11,125 nucleotides of DNA from Flavobacteriales bacterium. Lineage in GTDB: Bacteria; Bacteroidota; Bacteroidia; Flavobacteriales_F; PHOS-HE28. This document shows positions 1 to 5,875 of this stretch, piece after piece. Where the stretch lies: contig JAHEFL010000019.1 in NCBI GenBank assembly GCA_024640205.1, positions 1-11,125 on the forward strand, read 5' to 3'. Position numbers and translations under genes: made by a program. The number at the start of each line of letters is the position of its first letter. The stretch's first letter is position 1. A model generated the notes under the pieces. That model did not search any database. It was not told where the DNA came from and was given only the letters and a program-made list of their open reading frames with translations.

Positions 1-263
1 TGGGTGAACTCCAGGGAGCATTGCCCATACGTTGGTCCGGGCAGCACGCGGATGGAAGCCACCTGATCCAGATCGGTGATCGAACGGTAGCGGAACATGC
101 CGTGTTCGACGCCACTGGTCGTACTGTGACCGGTATGCTTCGAACATCGCGCGGTGAGATGATCCAGGTGGATCTTGGGTCAGCGCCTACCGGCATGTAT
201 ATGATCCGATTGCGGACGGAGGATGGGGTCCATGTGCTGAGAGCGTTGCATCGTTTGTACTGA
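1..263 (+). CDS. C-terminal end of a T9SS-secreted protein (type A sorting domain), 5' partial
   Basis: This is the last part of a larger gene that begins outside the window; the frame is open from position 3, so the TTG at 21 is not taken as the start. The tail reads like a Por/type A secretion sorting domain: a segment around VFDATGRTV, then DLGSAPTGMYMIRL, then a short basic ending after HVLRALHRLY. In this family the tail forms a small beta-sandwich recognised by the type IX secretion system, which carries the protein across the outer membrane and normally removes the tail. The function of the cargo itself cannot be told because its body is not visible. The family call rests on the pattern V-D-x-x-G-R ... 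L-x-x-G-x-Y-x-x-R and on its position at the C-terminus. Confidence 0.82.
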   Translation, partial: GELQGALPIRWSGQHADGSHLIQIGDRTVAEHAVFDATGRTVTGMLRTSRGEMIQVDLGSAPTGMYMIRLRTEDGVHVLRALHRLY

Positions 264-275
264 TCGGCAATGCTG

Positions 276-290
276 TTCACAACTTGTGAA
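276..290. repeat. 15-bp inverted repeat TTCACAA-C-TTGTGAA after the T9SS gene
   Basis: A perfect 7-bp inverted repeat with a single central base starts 12 bases after the stop of the T9SS cargo gene. As RNA it would form a 6-bp stem with a 3-base loop. No run of T follows it, so it is not a typical intrinsic terminator. It could be a 3' end stabiliser, a weak terminator or a protein-binding site. Confidence 0.4.
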
Positions 291-363
291 GATCACGAGG
301 CTTCAAAAATTGGCAAACTATACCTCCGGAAGGTACATTGGTCTGACCAACGTTCCTTGAGTT

Positions 364-379
364 CGGACCTACGGGTCCG
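364..379 (+). repeat. Small perfect hairpin CGGACC-TACG-GGTCCG
   Basis: Six base pairs close a four-base loop, extended by a possible T-G pair at 363/380. There is no following T tract. It lies in the intergenic region and could be part of a structured RNA; alone it is weak evidence. Confidence 0.35.
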
Positions 380-602
380 GTGGAATTCGGAGATAAGGAG
401 AACGATTCACCGCGGAAGCGTCCTACGACGTGACCAAGCCTGGTAAGAGGTGATGCGGGACCGGATCGTTCGACTCATGCCAGTCATGTGTCACCTACCG
501 AGGGCCATGCGAACGGGATTGCAGACCTCAGGGTCAGTGGGTTCGTTCGAACGCAATGGATACAGCGGCATCGGGTAAGGGCCAAGGCCTTGATCGGATG
601 GG

Positions 603-655
603 AGCGGGGATCGCCGACAAGGTGGTCCCCGCTTCGCTTTTATAAGGAGCGGGGA
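603..655 (+). repeat. Three-part alternating hairpin element
   Basis: The 8-base word AGCGGGGA occurs at 603-610 and again at 648-655, and its exact complement TCCCCGCT lies between them at 626-633. The middle segment can pair with either outer copy but not both. The first pairing leaves TCGCTTTTA right after the stem, which resembles a weak intrinsic terminator; the second would hide that T-rich run in its loop. This is the geometry of a terminator/antiterminator switch. A third pairing, CCTTG at 588-592 with CAAGG at 618-622 plus CGG/CCG inside, competes with the first. No ligand class or leader peptide was recognised, so function is inference. Confidence 0.4.
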
Positions 656-701
656 GGATACTTGCGAAGGTCGTGACCACCGCGCTTCCAAGGCATCGAG
701 A

Positions 702-717
702 CCACGATCGATCGTGG
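702..717. promoter_or_regulatory. 16-bp perfect palindrome upstream of the PIN-PhoH gene
   Basis: CCACGATCGATCGTGG is a perfect palindrome ending 44 bases before the -7 element of the phoH gene and 74 bases before its start codon. The position and symmetry suit binding of a dimeric regulator; as RNA it could fold into a 6-bp stem with a TCGA loop. No regulator can be named. Confidence 0.35.
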
Positions 718-761
718 ATAAGTGCGACGATGGCTCTTCAGTTCGCCGCGAACATGGCGGA

Positions 762-769
762 TACTTTTG
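762..769 (+). promoter_or_regulatory. Bacteroidota-type -7 promoter element (TACTTTTG) of phoH
   Basis: TACTTTTG matches the TAnnTTTG -7 element of the Bacteroidota housekeeping sigma factor exactly. It ends 22 bases before the ATG at 792, giving a short leader. A clear TTTG -33 element is not seen; TTCG at 742-745 is the nearest weak candidate. Confidence 0.5.
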
Positions 770-791
770 ATCATCACCGTTCATTGAGAGA

Positions 792-2129
792 ATGAGAAAA
801 AAGGACCGAAAGATCTTCGTATTGGATACCTCTGTGATCCTTTACGACCATTCGGCCATCGAGTGCTTCGAGGAGCACGACGTGGTCATACCGATACAGG
901 TGCTCGAAGAGCTCGACACCTTTAAAAAAGGGAACGATACGATCAACTACGAGGCGCGAGAGTTCATCCGCCACCTCGACCAGATAGCGAAACAGGATGT
1001 ACTGACCGATTGGCAACCACTGAACGGCGCCACGCGTGGCAAGTTCAAGGTGGTGGCCAAGCATGACCTGAACGGCGTTGATGCGACGAAGGTGTTCGAT
1101 GATGGCAAGAACGACCATCAGATCCTCAACGCCACCCTGACGATCCAGCGGCAGAACCGCGATCGCAAGGTGGTGTTGGTGACCAAGGACATCGCCTTGC
1201 GCCTGAAGGCGAAGAGCCTCAACATCGTTGCGGAGGATTACCTGACCGGGAAGGTGAGGGATGTCCGGGATCAGCTCCTGTATAGTGGACGTACCGTGAA
1301 TGATGAGTTCAATGAGGAGCTGATCGATACGCTCTTTGAACGGGGAAGTGTTCCGGCCGAGGAGCTGGGCATGGATCGGCCCAAGGGCAACCACTTCTTC
1401 ATTCTGAAACATAAGAAGAAGAGCATCCTGGCCAAGTTCGATCCCAGGACGGGCAACGTGGACCGGGTGGAGAAGAAGAGCATTTTCGGTATCGGGCCAA
1501 AGAACGCTGAACAAGCCCTGGCGATGAGCGCCCTGTTGGATCCGGAGATCAAGCTGGTGACCTTGCAGGGCGTGGCAGGCACGGGAAAAACGCTGCTCGC
1601 TCTGGCGTGCGCACTTGAACAACGGCGCGAGTACCGACAGATCTATGTGACGCGGCCAGTGGTGCCATTGAGCAACAAGGACATCGGGTATCTCCCCGGG
1701 GATATCCAGAGCAAGCTTGATCCCTACATGCAACCACTTTGGGATAACCTGAAGTTGATCAAGGGCCAGTTCGAGAAGCACGACAGCACACCGAAGCGGA
1801 TCGATGAGATGCTGGAGAACGAGAAGATCTCGATCGCCCCGCTGGCGTACATCCGCGGCAGGAGCCTGAGCAATATCTTCTTCATTGTGGATGAAGCACA
1901 GAACCTCACTCCTCTGGAGATAAAGACCGTGATCAGCCGCGCGGGTGAGGGAACCAAGATCGTCTTCACAGGTGATGTGCACCAGATCGATACGCCCTTC
2001 CTGGATACGGAGAGCAACGGACTGAGCTACCTCATCGACAAGGCGAAGGGAGATCCCTTGTTCGCGCACATTACGCTGGAGAAAGGCGAACGGAGCCCGC
2101 TGGCGAACCTGGCCAACGAACTACTATAG
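792..2129 (+). CDS. PhoH family ATPase with N-terminal PIN domain
   Basis: A 445-residue protein joining a PIN nuclease domain to a PhoH P-loop ATPase, the architecture known as PhoH2/YlaK, for which RNA unwinding and cleavage have been described. The PIN half (about residues 7-145) shows the expected acidic residues: D12 in FVLDTSVIL, E39/E40 in VLEELD, D108 in NDHQIL and D133 in VTKD. The PhoH half (about 230-445) has Walker A GVAGTGKT at 260-267, Walker B FFIVDEAQN at 363-371 with D367/E368, the sensor-like FTGDVHQID, and the late GERSPLA motif. Length and ends match the family, so the gene looks complete and active. The ATG at 792 follows a -7 promoter element, with no obvious Shine-Dalgarno. 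The role in the cell is probably cytoplasmic RNA turnover, but target RNAs are unknown. Confidence 0.93.
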   Translation: MRKKDRKIFVLDTSVILYDHSAIECFEEHDVVIPIQVLEELDTFKKGNDTINYEAREFIRHLDQIAKQDVLTDWQPLNGATRGKFKVVAKHDLNGVDATKVFDDGKNDHQILNATLTIQRQNRDRKVVLVTKDIALRLKAKSLNIVAEDYLTGKVRDVRDQLLYSGRTVNDEFNEELIDTLFERGSVPAEELGMDRPKGNHFFILKHKKKSILAKFDPRTGNVDRVEKKSIFGIGPKNAEQALAMSALLDPEIKLVTLQGVAGTGKTLLALACALEQRREYRQIYVTRPVVPLSNKDIGYLPGDIQSKLDPYMQPLWDNLKLIKGQFEKHDSTPKRIDEMLENEKISIAPLAYIRGRSLSNIFFIVDEAQNLTPLEIKTVISRAGEGTKIVFTGDVHQIDTPFLDTESNGLSYLIDKAKGDPLFAHITLEKGERSPLANLANELL

Positions 2130-2132
2130 TCT

Positions 2133-2456
2133 TTGTGCTCGGCGAGGATCGATCCGTTGCACTGCGATGAATTGGTGGTCTTGTTGGCCAAGGTGCGTTC
2201 GCACCTGACCACCAGCGCATCCGCCCCCACTGACGACTTGGGCGATACTCTGCGGATGCTTGGTACTTACGATAGTGATGTGCAAGGCATTCGTTCCGGC
2301 GATCGGGACGCGTTGGAACGGATGAACATCGCATTCCTACCCACTGCTTGGATCAACGAAAGGGCATTGAAATGTGGTTGGACGAGGGAATACCTGAGGA
2401 TCGCTGAGCGCTTCGACGAGTTGTACCGCGCTCTTGGGGGAAAGCGAGGCGGCTAG
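2133..2456 (+). CDS. Small hypothetical protein directly behind phoH
   Basis: I do not recognise this 107-residue protein. It lies in the same frame as phoH, separated only by the phoH TAG stop and one TCT codon, and opens with TTG. No ATG occurs until codon 42 (position 2256), so the true start is uncertain: TTG at 2133, a TTG/GTG pair at about 2172-2177, or the ATG at 2256. The protein is soluble, with no signal peptide or membrane segment; the C-terminal half (ERMNIAFLPTAWINERAL ... YLRIAERFDELYRAL) looks helical and protein-like. It is probably co-transcribed with phoH. Its last four bases overlap the 3' end of the opposing siaC-like gene. It could instead be a non-coding tail or the product of rare readthrough of the phoH stop. 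Confidence 0.55.
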   Translation: MCSARIDPLHCDELVVLLAKVRSHLTTSASAPTDDLGDTLRMLGTYDSDVQGIRSGDRDALERMNIAFLPTAWINERALKCGWTREYLRIAERFDELYRALGGKRGG

Positions 2457-2845
2457 AACAACTCCTCCACTTCGATGAACTGGAAATCCAGCTTGAAGAG
2501 GCTTTCGTAATCCTTGCCGGTCTCGGCCATCTCCTCGTCACCCGTCTCATAATGCCAATTCACCTGGACATGCTGTCCACGTTCGGTCACGGCATCCAAT
2601 TGCTGAAAGATGTTGTACAGGTGCTTGCTTGAGCTTGTATCGAGGTAATCCAGACGCATGTTCACCGTGGTCTCGGTGCGTGGTTCCATCAGGTATTCCT
2701 CCAGCCAATGATACACGCGGGAATAGAATTGCTCCGAGTTATGCGGCAGAGAACGACCGATGAATTCCAGCACGCCTTGGTCCAGATCAAGGTCGATCTG
2801 TGGCGAGGTCTCGGTGCGATCGATGTGGAATCGTTTCGTGGACAT
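2453..2845 (-). CDS. SiaC family regulatory phosphoprotein (DUF1987)
   Basis: A 130-residue protein matching the SiaC/DUF1987 family over its full length. In Pseudomonas, SiaC is phosphorylated on a threonine by the kinase SiaB and dephosphorylated by the phosphatase SiaA; the unphosphorylated form binds and stimulates the diguanylate cyclase SiaD. The equivalent site is visible here as DYLDTSSSKHLYNIF, with T70 the likely phosphorylated residue. Other family features are the N-terminal SPQIDLDLDQGVLEFIGRS strand-turn segment and the middle FYSRVYHWLEEYL helix. No SiaA, SiaB or SiaD gene is in the window, so partners must be elsewhere, and in this phylum the output may not be cyclic-di-GMP. 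The 3' end overlaps the convergent ORF by four bases. Confidence 0.85.
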   Translation of the reverse strand: MSTKRFHIDRTETSPQIDLDLDQGVLEFIGRSLPHNSEQFYSRVYHWLEEYLMEPRTETTVNMRLDYLDTSSSKHLYNIFQQLDAVTERGQHVQVNWHYETGDEEMAETGKDYESLFKLDFQFIEVEELF

Positions 2846-2865
2846 GTTCCTTCGGAAGGATCATC

Positions 2866-2873
2866 CAAAGGTC
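2866..2873 (-). promoter_or_regulatory. Possible -7 element (GACCTTTG) of the siaC-like gene
   Basis: Read on the minus strand, GACCTTTG differs from TAnnTTTG at the first base and ends 20 bases before the ATG, a spacing like that seen for phoH. The leader contains a small hairpin, TCCTT-CGG-AAGGA, just ahead of the start. Weak, one-mismatch evidence. Confidence 0.25.
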
Positions 2874-2981
2874 GCCGCGAAGCAGGCCAAGCTTCAGCTC
2901 AAGGCCAATACGTAACCAACAAGTTCAGGTTGAAAACAAAGTGGATCGAACGGATGCCCTCGATCCCGGAAGACGGTCCGA

Positions 2982-3389
2982 TCAGCGTTCCCGATACTCG
3001 GTGATGATCTCGGCATCGGTAGGCATCCTGATCTCCGTATCATCCATACGCCGTGCCCAGTAGAGGTATTTTCCGGTGCCCTGGCAGGCGAAGGCCTTCA
3101 TGGTCTCCTGCGGAACGAGGGTCTTCATTGGGAAAATGCGCCAGTTCCCGCTCGTTTCCTGGACCGCGACCTTCACATCGACCATTTCCTTGCAGGTGTT
3201 CTTCAGTTCAATGGAATACGTGCCACTGAAGTCGCGGCGATAACCATCGTAGATATGGCATTGCTCGCAGGGCTCGCCCCATTCGCTGAAGGCTTTCACC
3301 ACGCAATCCGCCGGGCTGCCGCTTTGGGCACCTGCCCAGAAGGCGATCAGGATCAGGAAAAGCAGTAGGAGGATCTTTTTCGTGTACAT
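2982..3389 (-). CDS. Small exported cysteine-containing protein of unknown function
   Basis: A 135-residue protein I cannot assign to a family. It starts with a clear Sec signal peptide: KK at residues 4-5, a long Leu/Ile core (6-17), and a likely cut after AGA at 19-21. The mature part carries five cysteines (29, 41, 44, 66, 102), including a CEQC pair at 41-44. The spacing would allow two disulfides, or binding of a metal or haem-like group, though no CxxCH is present as an exact haem motif because CEQCH at 41-45 does read C-x-x-C-H. That CxxCH could mean a c-type haem site, but the rest does not look like a cytochrome. The central segment (GTYSIELKNTCKEMVDVKVAVQE) predicts beta strands. 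Located in the periplasm or outside the cell. It may share a transcript with the exported-protein gene at 3452-3892, 62 bases upstream. Confidence 0.75.
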   Translation of the reverse strand: MYTKKILLLLFLILIAFWAGAQSGSPADCVVKAFSEWGEPCEQCHIYDGYRRDFSGTYSIELKNTCKEMVDVKVAVQETSGNWRIFPMKTLVPQETMKAFACQGTGKYLYWARRMDDTEIRMPTDAEIITEYRER

Positions 3390-3451
3390 AATTCTATCGG
3401 GCCGGTGATCATTAGCTCCCGGATCGATGCGGCCTCATACGCAGGCGCTGG

Positions 3452-3892
3452 CTAAGGGGTTGCAGGCGGCGCATCAACCAGTGGGTCATGTGCCGAACAC
3501 ACCAGTGATCGCAGGGTCGCGATCGTCCTTGCGCCCTGGGGGTCGCTAGCGGGTGCGGGTATCGAAGTGTGCGAGCTTCTCCAAAGCGTTGATTTCCGGA
3601 ACACCTCCCGTTGGATGCATTGTCGTTTGCCTTCCTTGCAACGGATTATAATGGTTCCCCGCTCCTGATCCCAAGCGATGGCTTCGGGTTCCAGAGCGGA
3701 GAGAGGCATGATGTCCTGACGCGATCGGATACCCGCTGAGAAGTGGTCCATTACGAGCCGCTGACGGGCATCCACCCTGATCCGGATCTCATCGTGCTCC
3801 TGTCCGCCTATATGGAACTGCATTTCGCCGGTCCACTGTCCAAGGAGCGAAGCGGAACAGATCAGCACTACAGCGGTAAGGATGGAACGCAT
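3452..3892 (-). CDS. Small exported protein of unknown function
   Basis: A 146-residue protein with an N-terminal signal peptide (MRSILTAVVLICSASLLGQ, cut probably near residue 18-19). The next part (WTGEMQFHIGGQEHDEIRIRVDARQRLVMD) looks like a beta-rich fold; two cysteines fall in RCKEGKRQC (about 85-92). No known family is recognised. The last 40 residues are Pro/Ala-rich and less conserved in look (SIPAPASDPQGARTIATL), but still protein-like. It is transcribed away from the coiled-coil protein gene across a 93-base divergent spacer and lies upstream of the other small exported protein on the same strand. The Cys at residue 12 lies inside the hydrophobic core and does not fit a lipobox well. 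Confidence 0.65.
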   Translation of the reverse strand: MRSILTAVVLICSASLLGQWTGEMQFHIGGQEHDEIRIRVDARQRLVMDHFSAGIRSRQDIMPLSALEPEAIAWDQERGTIIIRCKEGKRQCIQREVFRKSTLWRSSHTSIPAPASDPQGARTIATLRSLVCSAHDPLVDAPPATP

Positions 3893-3985
3893 CGGATCGG
3901 GTTATGCAGGTTTGCTGGGCAAGGGCCGAACCTAGGCCGCCTTGGATACGTACACGGGCGCCATCGGTTCCATTTGATCAACTGA
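3893..3985. promoter_or_regulatory. Divergent promoter spacer between two exported-protein genes
   Basis: Ninety-three bases separate the starts of the minus-strand exported protein (3892) and the plus-strand coiled-coil protein (3986). For the plus gene, TCCATTTG at 3969-3976 differs from TAnnTTTG at the second base and ends 9 bases before the ATG. No clear element is seen for the minus gene. Confidence 0.3.
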
Positions 3986-5404
3986 ATGAACGTTCGGATA
4001 TTCCTTCTTCTACGCTCAGCCTTTGCGCTGATCGCATTGATCTCTGCACTGGGCGCAAGCTCCCAGGCAGTTTTCACCGTGAACGGTCGACTGAAGATCG
4101 AAGGAGGTGACATGGGTGATACCCGGGTCGTGGTATTCAAGAACGGTTCGCCGGTGCGCACCTTGACCGACGGCCTGAACAAATTCAGCTTGGACCTCGA
4201 CCTGCAGGCCGACTACGTGATGTCCTTCGAGAAGGACGGTTATGTTTCCAAGAAACTATCCTTCAATACACGGGTTCCGGCCGATAAAGCGATGGAGCCC
4301 TTTACACCGTTCGAATTCGCTGTATCACTTTTCAAGCAATACAGCGATGTGAACGTGGTGGTGTTCAACCAGCCGGTAGGGATGATCCGCTATGAACATG
4401 GATTAGGCGACTTCGATTACGATACCGATTACACACGCTCCATCCAGAAGCAAATGCAGCAAACCTTGGCGGAGGTGGAGCGAAAGCAGAAAGAGGAATC
4501 CGATATGGCCAGTGCGAACGGCAAACGACAGGCTGCGGAAGCGAAGGAGAGGGCCAAAGCGGAAGCCGAAGCCGCTCGTGCTCAGGCCGAGGCGGCCAAG
4601 GCTGTCCAGGAAGCTGAACGCAAGCGGGCGTTGGAAGAAGCTGCAGCAGCGCGTAAAGTCGAAGAGGAAAAAGCAGCGGCAGCCCGGAAGGCGGAGGAGG
4701 AACGCCTGGCTGCGATCAGAAAGGCGGAAGCAGACAAGAAGCTGGCCGCTGAGCAAGCCGAAGCGGACCGACTGGCGGAAGCACAGCGTGTGGAGGCGGA
4801 GCGCATCGCAGCAGCCAAGCAGCGAGCTGAGGAGGCACGCGCGGCACAGGAAGCGGAAGCTGCGGCAAGGGCTGAAGCAGAGCGCTTGGACCTGGAACGC
4901 AGGACGGCAGCGCGCAAACAGGCCGAAGCCGAACGGAGGGCGGCCATGGCAGCAGCAACCAAGCCACCACCAGTGGCTGCACCACGTGCACAACCAGTGG
5001 CACAGCCGCTCCCGGTGATGGTGCGTAGGGAACCCATGCGTGCGAGCAGCGAACCTGCGGTGCCTGCCAAGGCGGTGTCCGGCTCGGATGGACGTAGGAG
5101 CATCACCGCCCACATGGAAAGCGAGACCAGACCTGCTTCTTTGGATGCGGAGAATGGAGCGAACGATGAGCAGAGCAGGACCGCTGGCATGGATCGCAGC
5201 GAGGAGTTGATCGTAGAGCCGAACAAGGTGATGACCGTGGTCACGTTCGCATCGTCGGACCGCGTGACCGAGTACCGGAAGGTGATCCACAAATGGGGTG
5301 GTACCTACTATTTCCGGAATGAGGAGAGCATTTCCCAAGTGACGTACGAGCAGGAGGCTCTTGAAGAGCAACTGGTCGACGTGCAGCCCCGGAGCAAGTA
5401 CTAG
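3986..5404 (+). CDS. Exported protein with beta-sandwich N-terminus and long Ala/Glu/Arg coiled coil
   Basis: A 472-residue protein with no assigned function. Order of parts: signal peptide at 1-28 (hydrophobic core FALIALISAL, cut near GASSQA); a domain at about 30-110 that resembles a carboxypeptidase-regulatory-like beta-sandwich (FTVNGRL ... FSLDLDLQADYVMSFEKDGYVSKKLSF); a linker at about 110-150; a charged coiled coil at about 153-320 made of repeated AEA/RKAEEE-type heptads, like the TolA middle domain; a Pro/Ala/Gln stretch at about 322-345; a polar linker; and a small C-terminal domain at about 412-472 (VMTVVTFASSDRV, then KVIHKWGGTYYFRNEE). The layout suits a periplasm-spanning or surface-linking structural protein. 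The C-terminus is not a typical T9SS tail. The biased composition of the coil creates long false frames on the opposite strand. Confidence 0.85.
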   Translation: MNVRIFLLLRSAFALIALISALGASSQAVFTVNGRLKIEGGDMGDTRVVVFKNGSPVRTLTDGLNKFSLDLDLQADYVMSFEKDGYVSKKLSFNTRVPADKAMEPFTPFEFAVSLFKQYSDVNVVVFNQPVGMIRYEHGLGDFDYDTDYTRSIQKQMQQTLAEVERKQKEESDMASANGKRQAAEAKERAKAEAEAARAQAEAAKAVQEAERKRALEEAAAARKVEEEKAAAARKAEEERLAAIRKAEADKKLAAEQAEADRLAEAQRVEAERIAAAKQRAEEARAAQEAEAAARAEAERLDLERRTAARKQAEAERRAAMAAATKPPPVAAPRAQPVAQPLPVMVRREPMRASSEPAVPAKAVSGSDGRRSITAHMESETRPASLDAENGANDEQSRTAGMDRSEELIVEPNKVMTVVTFASSDRVTEYRKVIHKWGGTYYFRNEESISQVTYEQEALEEQLVDVQPRSKY

Positions 5405-5422
5405 CGCACTACTTTCGGTGCG

Positions 5423-5869
5423 ATGGTCGCACGCAAATACGTGCGGGATGGACGTGCTCCGATCCCGAAGGATCCATTGACCAGCGCGGTGATGAGCCGG
5501 ATCAGGGCCCGTAACACCGGACCCGAGCGAAGGATGCGAAGCGCTTTATACGCTGCTGGTTTGCGTGGATATCGATTGAACTATAAGAAGGCTCCGGGTC
5601 GACCCGATATCGCCTTCGTTGGGCGGCGCGTCGCCGTGTTCGTGCACGGGTGTTTCTGGCACGGATGCCCGTATTGTTCGCCGAAGCGCCCGCGCAGCAA
5701 CCGTTCCTTCTGGACAGCCAAGTTGGACCGCAACAAGGAACGGGACGGAGAAAAGGTGCGTGCCTTGAAAAAACTGGGTTGGCGTGTGGTCACGGTGTGG
5801 GATTGCCGCTTGCAGCGATCTCCGGAGTCGCAGGTGACCCGCGTGGCACAGGCGCTGCAAGGGCGATGA
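5423..5869 (+). CDS. vsr: Very short patch repair endonuclease (Vsr family)
   Basis: A 148-residue Vsr-type enzyme. In E. coli, Vsr cuts next to T:G mismatches left by deamination of 5-methylcytosine at Dcm sites, starting repair with MutL help. Motifs are all present: MSRIRARNTGPE at 24-35, the PGRPD segment with catalytic D62, VHGCFWHGC at 74-82 with H75 and H80, zinc-ligand candidates C77, C82/C85 and C128 (in VWDC), then SNRSFWTAKLDRNKERD and LGWRVVTVW. By alignment from memory these correspond to E. coli D51, H64, H69, C66 and C117. The first 23 residues are a basic extension about ten longer than in E. coli; M24 is an alternative but less likely start. No cytosine methylase gene is in the window. 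It follows the coiled-coil gene by 18 bases and ends 6 bases from the opposing rhomboid gene. Confidence 0.93.
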   Translation: MVARKYVRDGRAPIPKDPLTSAVMSRIRARNTGPERRMRSALYAAGLRGYRLNYKKAPGRPDIAFVGRRVAVFVHGCFWHGCPYCSPKRPRSNRSFWTAKLDRNKERDGEKVRALKKLGWRVVTVWDCRLQRSPESQVTRVAQALQGR

Positions 5870-5875
5870 CCGCGA

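Larger units (their letters stand above)
264..791. other. 528-base intergenic region without a convincing protein gene
   Basis: The reading frames here (for example 488-676 on + and 491-784 on -) give protein with no recognisable family and odd composition, so I do not call genes. What the region holds: an AT-richer patch at about 300-345, a small hairpin at 364-379, overlapping hairpins at 588-655, a 16-bp palindrome at 702-717 and the phoH promoter element at 762-769. I looked for hallmarks of tRNA, tmRNA, RNase P RNA, the small SRP RNA and common riboswitches and did not find a convincing match. The number of inverted repeats leaves room for an unrecognised structured RNA or a long regulated leader. 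Confidence 0.5.

Noticed and set aside
410..600. Fragments resembling RNase P RNA words (GGTAAGAG, GGGTAAGGG) in the gap
   Set aside because: The order, spacing and other conserved parts of RNase P RNA are missing; short G/A-rich matches are expected by chance.
491..784. 97-codon minus-strand frame and 62-codon plus-strand frame in the gap before phoH
   Set aside because: Neither gives a recognisable or balanced protein, and they overlap inverted repeats and the phoH promoter.
774..2069. 431-codon open frame on the minus strand opposite phoH
   Set aside because: The plus-strand frame has clear PIN and PhoH motifs across its whole length; the antisense frame shows no family and is a by-product of GC-rich codon use.
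3452..3600. Possible frameshift near the end of the small exported protein (an alternative frame reads EINALEKLAHFDTRTR then stop)
   Set aside because: The annotated frame keeps a plausible ending (SIPAPASDPQGARTIATLRSLV), so no frameshift is needed; the evidence does not decide firmly.
4403..5371. Long open frames opposite the coiled coil (322 and 236 codons on -, also 168 codons on + in another frame)
   Set aside because: The repeated Ala/Glu/Arg codons make stop-free shadows with strongly biased Cys/Phe/Leu, Ser/Ala or Arg/Gln content; the plus frame has a signal peptide and folded ends.
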